Shown here piece by piece: positions 1 to 9,100 of a DNA stretch of 29,294 bases. The stretch is from NCBI GenBank assembly GCA_017505675.1, contig JAFVOV010000037.1, forward strand, positions 1 through 29,294. Reading direction: 5' to 3'. Position 1 is the stretch's first letter; each line of letters begins with the position of its first letter. A program made the translations under genes and the position numbers. Under the pieces are notes generated by a model. That model saw only the letters and a list, made by a program, of their open reading frames with translations. It was not told the DNA's origin and searched no databases. The DNA is from Clostridia bacterium. Its GTDB lineage: Bacteria; Bacillota; Clostridia; Christensenellales; Borkfalkiaceae.

Positions 1-974
1 CCTGTACCGTGGCAAGGTCCGTATACGTAGTTCTTTTCAAGACCTGCGTCTTTGAACATTTGCAAGAACTGTTTGGGTACAACGTCTGCCTTGATACCTG
101 CTTTGAGGTTTTCAGTAGTCCAGTTGTGCATCTTCAAGCAGAATTCAACGATTTCTTTCTTTTCGCCTTCAGCTTTGCCCATAAATACGGGAAGACCGAT
201 TGCAGGTGAATAACCGTCGATTTTTGCAGAAAGGTTAAGTTGAACGATATCGTTCTTGCCGATTACCTTATAGGTTGAACGGCTGATTGCGTGACGGGTT
301 GAAGATTCACTGAATACGTACATAGGAAGACCTTCGTATTCTGCGCCGTTTTCATAAATAACTCTTTGAGCAACACCAACCATTTGAAGTTCGGTAACAC
401 CCGGTTTTAAAGCCTTAACAACTTCGTCGGTAGCAAGTTCAACGATTCTGAAACCTTCTCTGATACAAGCAAGTTCATTTTCAGACTTAATCGAACGGAG
501 CGCAACCATAATATCGCTACAGATAGAAATTTCTGCTTTCGGGAAAGTATCTTTTAAGCCTTCCATAATGGGAAGAGTGCATTCAACGTAACTGCCGAGA
601 CCGATTTTAAGATTTTCACCGGTAGCGCCAACGTAATCGAATGCCATCTTGAAAGTATCGGGAACGAGTTCGGGATATGCAGGGTCAGCAGATTCTCTGA
701 ATTCCTTAAGTACCATAACCTTATCGATTTTACCGAAGTCTTTTGCGAATATAGCAGATTCAGGTCCAACGAGAAGAACTGCTTTACCGCTAGCGCCGAT
801 TAAAACGCCCGCTCTTTCAAATAAAGGCCAGAAACCAGAGAAGTATCTTGCGTTAGCATAGTCACTTTCAGTAGATACAACGAGCATAGCGTCAAGCCCT
901 TTTGCCGCAACGAGTTTCGCTGCTTTTGCGATTCTTTCCTGATATTCATAATCAGGGATACAAATTCTTTGCAT
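1..974 (-). CDS. creatinase/prolidase-fold M24 family protein, C-terminus beyond window
   Basis: Partial gene: the ATG (972-974) follows an AAGGAG site (981-986) with 6-base spacing, and the frame is open to the window edge (324 whole codons), so the C-terminal third is missing. The N-terminal creatinase_N-like half spans residues about 1-165, and the pita-bread fold begins near residue 168 (ENELACIREG). Family members are usually Xaa-Pro dipeptidases using two metal ions held by Asp-Asp-His-Glu-Glu. Here the first Asp region reads VQLNLSAK (Asn247) and the second reads GYSPAIGLP, so both visible Asp ligands are gone. His322 in PCHGTG is kept. Loss of these ligands, with Asn at the first site, is also how I remember the metal-free creatinases. 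The likely role is therefore a creatinase-like C-N hydrolase or a non-peptidase homologue in the cytoplasm. It is divergent from an AraC regulator that may control it. Confidence 0.85.
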   Translation of the reverse strand, partial: MQRICIPDYEYQERIAKAAKLVAAKGLDAMLVVSTESDYANARYFSGFWPLFERAGVLIGASGKAVLLVGPESAIFAKDFGKIDKVMVLKEFRESADPAYPELVPDTFKMAFDYVGATGENLKIGLGSYVECTLPIMEGLKDTFPKAEISICSDIMVALRSIKSENELACIREGFRIVELATDEVVKALKPGVTELQMVGVAQRVIYENGAEYEGLPMYVFSESSTRHAISRSTYKVIGKNDIVQLNLSAKIDGYSPAIGLPVFMGKAEGEKKEIVEFCLKMHNWTTENLKAGIKADVVPKQFLQMFKDAGLEKNYVYGPCHGT

Positions 975-1004
975 AATTTTCTCCTTATTATTTGTTTTTT
1001 ATTT

Positions 1005-1033
1005 ATTATATAACGCCAAGACAAATTTGTCTT
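1005..1033 (-). promoter_or_regulatory. sigma-A-like promoter of the M24 gene with palindromic operator
   Basis: On the minus strand the -10 is TATAAT (1005-1010) and the -35 is AAGACA (1028-1033), with a 17-base spacer. The -35 is only 4/6 to consensus. A perfect 16-base palindrome, AAGACAAATTTGTCTT (1018-1033), fills the -35 and most of the spacer, the place where a dimeric repressor would block RNA polymerase. The binding protein is unknown. Confidence 0.6.
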
Positions 1034-1043
1034 TACAAAACCG

Positions 1044-1076
1044 TAAATAAATTTTGCACTTTCGTAAATTTATTTA
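1044..1076. promoter_or_regulatory. inverted/direct repeat upstream of AraC-family gene, candidate operator
   Basis: Perfect 11-base arms TAAATAAATTT (1044-1054) and AAATTTATTTA (1066-1076) flank an 11-base spacer and end exactly at the -35 box (1077). The same stretch contains CGTAAAT twice, at 1042-1048 and 1063-1069, 21 bases (two helical turns) apart. Direct half-sites on one helix face are typical of AraC-family binding. That this regulator binds here is inference. Confidence 0.45.
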
Positions 1077-1105
1077 TTGACAAACGCTTTTTTTAAGGCT
1101 ATAAT
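1077..1105 (+). promoter_or_regulatory. perfect consensus sigma-A promoter, leaderless AraC gene
   Basis: TTGACA (1077-1082), 17-base spacer, TATAAT (1100-1105). The expected transcription start, 6-7 bases after the -10, falls at 1111-1113, on the ATG at 1112. The only Shine-Dalgarno-like bases (AAGG, 1095-1098) lie inside the spacer and would not be in this transcript, so the mRNA is predicted to be leaderless. Confidence 0.75.
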
Positions 1106-1111
1106 TTAAGT

Positions 1112-1981
1112 ATGAAATACGTTTTGAAACAACTTGATGACGAGATTAAAGTTACGGGTATTGCAAACCTACATTTTTTTGAATTCCCTGAAAACTATTA
1201 CACCACGCACGATAGCCACCCTTTTAGAGAATTAGTATTCGTTTCAAGCGGAAGGCTTGCCATTACCAGCGACAACTTTTCTGGGATTTTAGAAAAAAAC
1301 ACCTTACTAATTCACCGCCCTGACGAAACGCACTCACTTAAAACGGTTGAAGGCACAGCGCCAACCGTTATTATCATAGGGTTTACGTGCGAAGGTGGCG
1401 ATATTGATTCTTTTTCCGGCGCGCCTGCAACGCTTGACGACCAAGACGTTAAAAAACTTGCGGAAATAGTTAAAGAAGGGCGCAACGTGTTTGCCCCGCC
1501 TTACGACGTGCCAAAATACGATATGAAAAAGAAAAAGCATCCGCCTTACGGCGCAGAACAAATGCTTAAAAATCTTTTAGAATATTTTCTTATAAGTTTA
1601 ACTAGAAAATTTATCGATAACGCTCTAACTGAAGAAGCGGTGGGCGCTGATAAAGTGAACGCCAGTGAAATTATATCTTATATAGAAGACAATTATAAAG
1701 AAAAAATCACGCTTGACGAACTTGCTTTTATTTTTAGAACCAACCGCTCTACCCTATGTAAAGTTTTTAAATTGAACACGGGAAAAACCATAACGGAATA
1801 CGCAAACGATAAAAAACTTGCAAAAGCAAAAGATAAAATATTATCTACTGATAAAACGCTAACTGAAATTGCCGAAGACTTAAATTTTGAAAGCATCCAT
1901 TATTTTACAAGATTTTTCAAAAAACACACGGGCGTTTCACCTAAAGAATTTAGAAAATTAAACAAAAAAACGGTTTGTTAA
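1112..1981 (+). CDS. AraC-family transcriptional regulator with cupin sensor domain
   Basis: Cytoplasmic DNA-binding regulator of 289 residues. The N-terminal half (about 20-95: HPFRELVFVSSGRLAI, then LIHRPDETHSLKT) is a cupin-like ligand-sensing domain. The C-terminal part (about 187-285) holds the two helix-turn-helix units of the family: ITLDELAFIFRTNRSTLCKVFK, then LTEIAEDLNFESIHYFTRFFKK ending GVSPKEFR. AraC regulators with this order usually control sugar metabolism genes and respond to a small carbohydrate. The start is the only Met that keeps the cupin whole; it lies at the predicted transcription start of a perfect promoter. The gene diverges from the M24 gene and converges on a GH1 beta-glucosidase, either of which could be its target. 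The ligand is not predictable. Confidence 0.93.
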   Translation: MKYVLKQLDDEIKVTGIANLHFFEFPENYYTTHDSHPFRELVFVSSGRLAITSDNFSGILEKNTLLIHRPDETHSLKTVEGTAPTVIIIGFTCEGGDIDSFSGAPATLDDQDVKKLAEIVKEGRNVFAPPYDVPKYDMKKKKHPPYGAEQMLKNLLEYFLISLTRKFIDNALTEEAVGADKVNASEIISYIEDNYKEKITLDELAFIFRTNRSTLCKVFKLNTGKTITEYANDKKLAKAKDKILSTDKTLTEIAEDLNFESIHYFTRFFKKHTGVSPKEFRKLNKKTVC

Positions 1982-2000
1982 ACTTAACAAACCGTTTTTT
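1965..2000. terminator. bidirectional intrinsic terminator between AraC and GH1 genes
   Basis: Stem CGGTTTGTTAA (1971-1981) pairs with TTAACAAACCG (1984-1994); an A6 run precedes it (1965-1970) and a T6 run follows (1995-2000). It therefore works on both strands. It includes the AraC stop codon and ends next to the convergent GH1 stop codon. Confidence 0.88.
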
Positions 2001-2001
2001 A

Positions 2002-3354
2002 TTATTTATTTTGATATTCAATTAAATTTTGATACCAGTAAGAACTCTTTTTCCTAGTCCTTTCTAAAGTATCGTAATCAACGTGAACTATTCCGAAACG
2101 CGGTCCAAAACCACAGTTCCATTCAAAATTATCAAAAGCGCTCCAAAGCATATAACCGCGAATATCAATGCCTTCTTTAATTGCTTTATTTACAACGCCT
2201 AAATGCAAAGCAAGGTATTTAATTCGGTTATCATCTTCAAGTTCTTGCTCTTTAGGTCTTCTATCCGCAGGGCTAAATCCGTTTTCGGTAATTATTATAG
2301 GAATTTCACCGTTCGTATCTTCTTGAAGTTTTTTGAGCAATACAAAAAATCCGTCCGGGTCGAGTTCCCAGTCCCCCATAGTAAGCGGTAAACCGCGCGA
2401 AGTAATTTCATAATCAAACCTGCCTGCGCCTTTAACGTATTTTGCCGCTTGAGTATAATAAAAATTAACGCCTAAAAAGTCACACTTTTCAGTAATAATT
2501 TTAAAATCTTCAGGATTTATTTCGGGCATAAGATTTTTTGCCGTGCAAACTTCAACCATCTTTTTAGGATATCTGCCGTGAATTAACGCTTCGTAAAAGA
2601 AGAAGTGAGTCGTTCCGTTTGCAATTTCTGCCGCTTCAATATCTTTGGGGTCATCAGAAATAGGTAACTTTGGTACTAAATCAAGCGCCAAACCTATTTT
2701 GCCACCCAAATTTAAGCCGTGATAATGTTTAACAACAGTTCCGTGCGCCACAAGCGCGTTGTGCGCAGCCTTTATTGCCATCTTAAAGTCACGTATACAC
2801 GGCGGGTTAAACCCAGCGCCGTAAGCAAAAAAAGTAAACGCGTAAGTTTCGTTTAAGGTTATCCAATACTTAACCCTATCACCGAAATTTTTAAAACAAA
2901 CGTCTGCGTAATCTTTAAACCACTTTACACATTCAGGGTTAGCCCAACCGCCTTTTTCTTGCAACGCAGCGGGTAAATCCCAATGGAATAAAGTTACCAC
3001 AGGCGTTATTCCACGCTCTAAAAGAGAGTTTATAACGTCGTTATAATAATCAATTCCCTTTTGGTTGATTTTGCCCGTTCCTTCAGGTAAAATTCTTGTC
3101 CAAGCAAGTGAAAATCTATAAGCGTTAGTGCCTATTTCTTTTAAGATATCAAAATCAGATTTATATCTATGATAATGGTCAAGCGCTACGTCTGCGTTTT
3201 CGTTTCTTGAAACTTTACCGTTAGCGTCGTGAACGTGCCTATCCCAAATGCTTTCGCCTTTTCCATCTTCGTTCCAAGCGCCTTCTATTTGATAAGCGGC
3301 GGTTGCCGTACCGAATAAAAAGCCTTTTGGAAACTTCATTTCATAATCTTTCAT
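2002..3354 (-). CDS. family 1 glycoside hydrolase, beta-glucosidase
   Basis: Retaining beta-glycosidase of 450 residues, the normal GH1 length, without a signal peptide, so cytoplasmic. FLFGTATAAYQIEGA (13-27) is the N-terminal GH1 signature; Glu169 in TLNE is the acid/base and Glu357 in ITENG is the nucleophile. DNFEW (408-412) keeps the Glu-Trp pair that binds the free sugar O4/O6. The 6-phospho-beta-glucosidases have a Ser/Lys/Tyr phosphate pocket instead, so the substrate should be an unphosphorylated beta-glucoside or galactoside, as expected from ABC rather than PTS import. The start is set by GGAG five bases before the ATG. The gene is last in the long minus-strand series and separated from the GLUG protein by a hairpin, so expression may be partly uncoupled. 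Confidence 0.95.
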   Translation of the reverse strand: MKDYEMKFPKGFLFGTATAAYQIEGAWNEDGKGESIWDRHVHDANGKVSRNENADVALDHYHRYKSDFDILKEIGTNAYRFSLAWTRILPEGTGKINQKGIDYYNDVINSLLERGITPVVTLFHWDLPAALQEKGGWANPECVKWFKDYADVCFKNFGDRVKYWITLNETYAFTFFAYGAGFNPPCIRDFKMAIKAAHNALVAHGTVVKHYHGLNLGGKIGLALDLVPKLPISDDPKDIEAAEIANGTTHFFFYEALIHGRYPKKMVEVCTAKNLMPEINPEDFKIITEKCDFLGVNFYYTQAAKYVKGAGRFDYEITSRGLPLTMGDWELDPDGFFVLLKKLQEDTNGEIPIIITENGFSPADRRPKEQELEDDNRIKYLALHLGVVNKAIKEGIDIRGYMLWSAFDNFEWNCGFGPRFGIVHVDYDTLERTRKKSSYWYQNLIEYQNK

Positions 3355-3382
3355 AATCGCTCCATAAAATCAAGTATTTCAC

Positions 3383-3414
3383 TTTAAGCCCCTACCAAAA
3401 AGCAGGGGCTTAAA
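3383..3414 (-). terminator. strong hairpin between GLUG protein and GH1 genes
   Basis: Perfect 11-base arms TTTAAGCCCCT (3383-3393) and AGGGGCTTAAA (3404-3414), loop of 10, directly after the stop codon of the GLUG secreted protein. No U-run follows on the minus strand, so it may act as a weak terminator or an mRNA-stabilising 3' structure rather than a full stop. Confidence 0.55.
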
Positions 3415-3430
3415 AGTTTAATTTGTTAAA

Positions 3431-5962
3431 TTATGCTTGTTCTGTAGGCAAATTTTTCCAACTCATATAACCGGGTTTATCATAGTTGTTAGAGAAATTC
3501 CAGAATTTATAGAAAGAAACGGTATCTCCCATAAAACTGTTAGTATTATATAAGTTTCTGCCAACAGCAGCGATATCTTCGTATTTAGCATAAGTTTCAA
3601 TATGCCCACTTTCCGCGCCTGCAGAGTCTTTTTGAGTAAAGAACTTATATAGATTTGTAGCGTCAGTAGTATCGTTAGTATCTAAAATTTGACCGCTAAC
3701 ACAAGAAACTAAACCCATTTTTGAAATAACGTAAACTTTTGTTCTATAACCATTAGCCCTTAAACACGATTGAATGTAGTTCAACGAGCCTATTACATTA
3801 TTATAGTCCAGATAAATATCTACGCCACCAGGAGTAAACCATGTTTTAGTGGTAGTATCCCCGTTTTCAATAGTTTCTGTGGTAGTCAAAGTATACGCAC
3901 CGCCAAATAATACGCCGTAACCACTTTGAGTGTAATTGCCGTAAGTTTCTAAAATTGCATCACTAGGTTGATATTCAATTACAAGATTATATGCACGAAC
4001 TTGGTTTTTACTGTTTACCATATTTCTAGAAATTACGCCTCTAAATTGAGTCGTTGTAGGAGCAACCCTAACAAATACGTTTGAATATACTGCACCACCT
4101 TGACCATTACCTGCTCTATAAACATTGGATAAGTATTCACTCATTAAAGACGTAATATCACTTGTAGGAATACCCAACTGCGCACGATATTCAGGGAAAC
4201 CCCTTCCGCTATTTTGCGCTACTTTATCACTATAGTTATATCCCCAATGTATTCCGTAAGTTTGCAACCATTGCGAATTTGAGTGTGATTCTGCCAAGTT
4301 GCCTTGGAATACAGAACCGTTATTAGCAACTACATCAACAAACCCTATATTTTGGATTAGTGAACCAGAACTTATAGCACTAAACAAACCGTTACCGGGC
4401 TTATCAGTACTGCTTACGTCAAGATTTATTATATTATGTCCACGGCCATCTAACAAACCGTCAAAGAAGTTAAAGTAAGAGTTGGTGAAAGTAAAACCAG
4501 TTGCTTTAGCGTCAATATCATCCATAAGCATAAACACACCTTTAGCGATATTACCTACGTATGGAATATTATAACTTACTTTAGTATCTGCTTTATTAAA
4601 GATTTCTTTTAATTCAGCGCCAGTATCAATAACTGCCGTTGCAAGCACTACGTCGGTAAACGAGAACGCAACGTTGCCTTCAGCGTTTTTAACTTTAATA
4701 GTAACACCCGTGTAATTTGCCGTTGCAACGTCATAAGCGATTGCTACTTGAAGCGGGTCGCTTAAACCTTCCACCATTAAATCTGCATTTAAGTAATTCA
4801 TATCGTCGATATGGTGAGCATCTGTTCTAAATGTGATTGCATCTTTTTTATTAAACAAATATTGATTTTTAACGATTGTGTATTCCGTTTCACCATCAAC
4901 GTATAAAGCGTTGGTTGCATCTATACTAACAGGTCCGCTTTCAGTTTCATAATAAATCTTTTGCGCCGTAGCATCATAAACTGCTTCAGTAGTGATAAGT
5001 TCAGCAAGCATATCGAATTTAGCGTTAAGATTTATAAGCGCGTTTTCCGCAGTAACTACGCAAATAGGTAAGATATCGCCTTCGATTAAACCTTCAAGCG
5101 CGGTAGTATCAGTAAGTTTGTTATTCGTAACGGTAACGGGAACTGCATTTAAGTAAACTTTATCAGTTGCTTGAACTTCGTAACCAGTAATAGTGCCGTA
5201 TTCGTCAATTTCAACGTTTTCAGCATCAGTTGCTGACGTGAAGTATTTTCCAACTAATAAGAATTCGCCGTTTTCGTCAAAAAGGCTATCGTCATTTTTA
5301 TCGGCTTGCGCGTAAGTATTACTACCTACACCCCACATAGAACGGGTAAGCGTATTAGGTCCTTCATTAAGAGATGCTTCGGTTGTTCCTACTTGATAAT
5401 ACGCTACCGCGGTTATTTCGGATTTATAAGCAGCCTGAAGATACTTTTCAAGTAATCCGCTTTCCTTAAACGCTGCGATATTATCTTCTTCAGATTTACT
5501 TTCATCATAACCGGAAAAATAATTTTTATCAAGGGCTAACTCCCTAGTTAATATTTCCACGTCATACTTAATGGTAGCAGTATAAGAGTATATTTCATCT
5601 GCTTTTTCGGTTTCAAACGTTACTTTATTAAAGCCTTTTTGCCCTGTTATATCACTTGCCGTATAGCAAATATTTAACGGGGAATTTCCATTTACAGAAA
5701 GTTGAATACCAAAGAAAACAGTACTGCCGTTTGCAGAAGATATAATATCGTTATATGCCTGCTGGTCCATTTGAGCCGTAAAACGAATACCCGTATCGTC
5801 ATTATTAGGCGTACCTTGATAAATTTCAGCGCTAGGTTTAATGTCGAATGCGGTAGCGCTTGCTTTTACAGTCGGCACTCTAATTGCAACTGCTAATATG
5901 AAACATAACGCCGCTGCGAATACAAGTATTGCCGAAAGTATTTTGTTAATTGACTTTTTCAT
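3431..5962 (-). CDS. large secreted protein with GLUG-like repeat module
   Basis: 843 residues. A signal peptide (basic start, hydrophobic 9-27, likely cleavage near VKASA at 32-36) sends it out of the cell; no LPXTG anchor or C-terminal membrane helix is visible. Residues about 38-440 are beta-rich and unassigned. From about 449 a module seen twice in the upstream lipoprotein appears: DLK-like start, G.F.L..DIDA, then LLDGRGHNIINLD (503-515), NGLFSAISSGSLIQNIGF, and aromatic-rich ending KFWNFSNN...YMSWKNLP. The DGxGHxIxNLD..GLF pattern is the GLUG motif, known from adhesin-like surface proteins and bacterial glycan-associated exoproteins. GGAGG (5970-5974) fixes the start. It lies 27 bases after the 40-residue peptide gene, so the two are probably cotranscribed. 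Function is inferred as surface binding, perhaps to glycan. Confidence 0.85.
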   Translation of the reverse strand: MKKSINKILSAILVFAAALCFILAVAIRVPTVKASATAFDIKPSAEIYQGTPNNDDTGIRFTAQMDQQAYNDIISSANGSTVFFGIQLSVNGNSPLNICYTASDITGQKGFNKVTFETEKADEIYSYTATIKYDVEILTRELALDKNYFSGYDESKSEEDNIAAFKESGLLEKYLQAAYKSEITAVAYYQVGTTEASLNEGPNTLTRSMWGVGSNTYAQADKNDDSLFDENGEFLLVGKYFTSATDAENVEIDEYGTITGYEVQATDKVYLNAVPVTVTNNKLTDTTALEGLIEGDILPICVVTAENALINLNAKFDMLAELITTEAVYDATAQKIYYETESGPVSIDATNALYVDGETEYTIVKNQYLFNKKDAITFRTDAHHIDDMNYLNADLMVEGLSDPLQVAIAYDVATANYTGVTIKVKNAEGNVAFSFTDVVLATAVIDTGAELKEIFNKADTKVSYNIPYVGNIAKGVFMLMDDIDAKATGFTFTNSYFNFFDGLLDGRGHNIINLDVSSTDKPGNGLFSAISSGSLIQNIGFVDVVANNGSVFQGNLAESHSNSQWLQTYGIHWGYNYSDKVAQNSGRGFPEYRAQLGIPTSDITSLMSEYLSNVYRAGNGQGGAVYSNVFVRVAPTTTQFRGVISRNMVNSKNQVRAYNLVIEYQPSDAILETYGNYTQSGYGVLFGGAYTLTTTETIENGDTTTKTWFTPGGVDIYLDYNNVIGSLNYIQSCLRANGYRTKVYVISKMGLVSCVSGQILDTNDTTDATNLYKFFTQKDSAGAESGHIETYAKYEDIAAVGRNLYNTNSFMGDTVSFYKFWNFSNNYDKPGYMSWKNLPTEQA

Positions 5963-5989
5963 TTTTTTACCTCCGTTTCCATTAACGCC

Positions 5990-6112
5990 TTACTCATCCA
6001 AAGTGGGTAGCCAATTTTTTTCAAAATTTTCTATCCCCCCCGAACTCGACAGAACGTCAGTTTGACAAACCTCAATAATTTCAACCGAAGGTTTATCGTA
6101 TTTGTGCTTCAT
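5990..6112 (-). CDS. 40-residue peptide with DVLSSSGG motif
   Basis: ATG (6110-6112) follows a perfect AGGAGG (6121-6126) with 8-base spacing; 40 codons end in TAA. The product begins MKHKYDKPSVEIIEV, continues CQTDVLSSSGG (16-26) and ends IENFEKNWLPTLDE. It has no signal peptide or membrane helix. Short Clostridial proteins starting M-K-x-Y-x-K-P-x-x-E-I-I-E and carrying D-V-(I/L)-x-x-S-G-G are, as far as I recall, frequent but uncharacterised. The Gly-Gly at 25-26, with hydrophobic residues at -7 (Val20), -12 (Val15) and -15 (Ile12), partly resembles a double-glycine leader, which would release a 14-residue core; position -4 is Ser, which does not fit. No cognate exporter or maturase lies in the window. 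A G7 run (6035-6041) in the Ser-Gly-Gly codons could slip. Function unknown. Confidence 0.75.
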   Translation of the reverse strand: MKHKYDKPSVEIIEVCQTDVLSSSGGIENFEKNWLPTLDE

Positions 6113-6142
6113 TACCTTTACCTCCTAAAATATATATTTTCG

Positions 6143-6165
6143 CCTTACTTAAGGTAACAGTAAGG
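6143..6165 (-). other. intercistronic hairpin upstream of peptide gene
   Basis: CCTTACT (6143-6149) and AGTAAGG (6159-6165) pair over a 9-base loop, between the stop of the Big2/GLUG lipoprotein (6176) and the peptide's ribosome site (6121-6126). No U-run follows; it may shape processing or set peptide expression apart from the upstream gene. Confidence 0.4.
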
Positions 6166-6175
6166 ACTTTTTAAC

Positions 6176-9100
6176 TTAATTTGCGCCTAGCCAGCCGGGA
6201 TTAAAGTTATTATCCTCGCTACTTGCATCTGCTTTATACGGCGCAGTTTTCCACTTTAACACACCCTTGCTTATTTCCCAAAGCCCAGTAGCGATAAAGC
6301 CGTCTTTTTTAGCGTTAGTTACATCCGTTGCAGTATCGTATCTATAAACGTTGTTATAAACGTAACAACCAATTATTTCTTTATTATCCGCTATGGGATT
6401 ATGCGGTTTAATCAACTCATCAAGAGTGTCGTCATGATTTTCCCTATAAGTTAAACCGTTTTTACCAACGTCATTTTCAGAATATACGAAATACATATAT
6501 ATTCCCCATTCAGTTGCAAGTTTGTCATCTTCGTCAAACTGGCGGTAAACGAGCGGATTTGCTTTACTTATGGATACAACGTTAGAAAATCTTGCCGAGC
6601 GTGAAGTTATAGTGCTGTTCACTATTAAATGGTCACGCGATAAAACTGTGCCGTAACTTCCGGAAACAATTTCAGTATATTCTTCATTAAGAATTTCCAC
6701 GTAAACGTTTGTCATCTTAAAGTTGTTGAATATATTTGATTTTTCGGCAGAATTACTTTTAAAAATACCGCGATAATTAGACGTAGGATTGAATTTGCTT
6801 AAATAAGTATTTTCTATTTCAACGTGAACGTTTGTTATTTCCACTTGAACGCCTTCTTTTGCAGAGTTGACGTATTCACCTAAAATGGTAAAGTCCTTTT
6901 CCGCTTCAGACTGAACGCCAACGAACCCAACGTTTCTTATAATACTCTTACCACCGTTTTCTTCGGTATCGGAATATATAGAGTTAAACAAGCCACCTAT
7001 ACCGGGCTTAAAGCCTATTATAGAATACCCTTGACCGTCAAAAACACCTTGGAAAACGTTAGTAGTGTCACCAATATCAGCCATTTTAATTTCCACGTGA
7101 TTAAGCGTTGCGCCTTCCATTTTTATATTGTTTGCAAGTATATAATAACCTGTTGTTCTGCCTGCGCCTTCAAGGCGTTCAAACACTTTTAGGTCACTTG
7201 GCTTACTTATAATATGCGAATACGCTTTTATTGCCGTAAAGTTATACGTTGTTACGTTTGTGGTAACTTTTAACGCGATATTATCAACGTCGCTATAATC
7301 AGGTTTGATTTTTACCAAAACACCTTTAACTAATCCGTCTTCAGTTACGGTAAGAGCGATTTCATCAGTACCTACAACTTGTGAAACTGATTTGATTTTT
7401 TCGCCTTTTTCAAAATAATTATCTATCGACAGTTTACCGTCGTAAGCAGACATAACTATTTGGTCTTCTATTAAAATATTAGAAGGTAGCATTCTTACCG
7501 TTAAAACCATACTTTTAGCCTTGCCTTTGTGTTCGTAATTTAAAGTAAGGCTGGTTGTTTCTTCTGCGGAAACTTCTTTTGCAAGTTTTATAGAGCCGTT
7601 TTCAACGATAATTTTTTCATCATCATAATCAGTAAACTGTGCGTTTATCGTTTTGCCAGACGAAACTTCAATAAGTATTAAAGGTTTTGCTGTAGATGCG
7701 GAATTTACTATAATTTTAGAATCGTAAATATATTCACCGTCATATTCTGGCAATACTTCAAACGAAGATTTGAAAATAGGATAATCAGATATACTCCAAG
7801 AACTGCTAAAATCAGAATAAGAATTTTCATCAGCAGCCATATCTGCGTATGAATTATAGCGTTTAACACCTGTTGAATACGCTTTACCGTCAACAAGTTC
7901 ATCAAGTTTTGCGCCGTTCGCCTCGTTTTCACCATATACGGTAAAGGACGCGTTCTTACTTATAGGATAATTATCCGATATAACGAAAACGTTCTTTCTA
8001 TTCTTATACGCCGCTTTATAAAGCATAGTTCCGTCACTTGTTAAAATTCCGCCAGCCGTACTTCCGTCAATAGTTACACCCGTTGCGTCTACGATAACGT
8101 TAATAAAATCATACACGCCGTTCCAAGTGTTATAAACGGTTTTCATAATAGCGCCTTGCGGATTAACGGTATTATCAGATATCTCAACGTAAATATCTTT
8201 AAATAAGGTATGCGCTAATTTAAGACCTAAAGAGTCCGTTCCCCCTACCAAAGGAATAGGCACGTGCGCGCCGTAAGTTATCCCTGACGAGTTTGTTATA
8301 TTGATATTTGTAAACGCTACGTCTTTAACCGTTGCGCCACCTAAAATATAACCAAACAGTCCGCCACCTTTTTGACCGTCTTCAACAGAACAGTCAAGGT
8401 TTGAAATGGTATGACCGTTACCGTTAAATACACCCAAGAAACCGAACTTTCTTAAACCGCCCTCTACGTTATATCTGTTCGGGGCAACGTTTACTGAAAC
8501 GGTAGCGCCGGCAGCGTTTACAAAATTATAAGAAGCGTTTAACGCTGGGTGCTCTATCTTTACGCCTTCAGCATCAATATTAGAGATAAGTTCACAATAT
8601 CCGTCAATAGCGGTAACTTCCGTTTCGTCATAACCGGGTGTTAAAGCATTATCACTATTTAAGATTTTCAAACTAAAATTTTCAAGGTCTTTAGCAGATT
8701 GTATTACTAGTGAGTAAACGGTTAAATTTACGTCATAAATAACCTTGTCTGTTTCCAAACGAATAACGCTATTATACTTATCGTTTTCAGCGAGGGTTAA
8801 ATCAAAAATCTTTCCGTCTTCTATAGTAAGTTCTTTATTGCTTTGATACGCTTTAAGCCCTGAAACGTCAGTCGTTCCAAAAATTTCTTTAATTAAAGAC
8901 TTATCTTCAAAATCACTTTCTTCATCTTTAAACGTTCCGATATGAGAGGAGAAGTATTTTATTTGTTTTTTATAAGTTTCTCTTGGACGAGATACGGTAA
9001 CGTTTATTGCGTAATCAAAAGTTTTTCCGTCCGCTACGAACGTCATTAAAATTTTGCCTTCACCGTAACTATCGGCTACGATATTACCGCCTTCAGTTTT

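Noticed and set aside
5990..6112. The small peptide as a proven bacteriocin or RiPP precursor
   Set aside because: Position -4 of the Gly-Gly site does not fit, and there is no exporter, maturase or immunity gene in the window; kept as an open possibility only.
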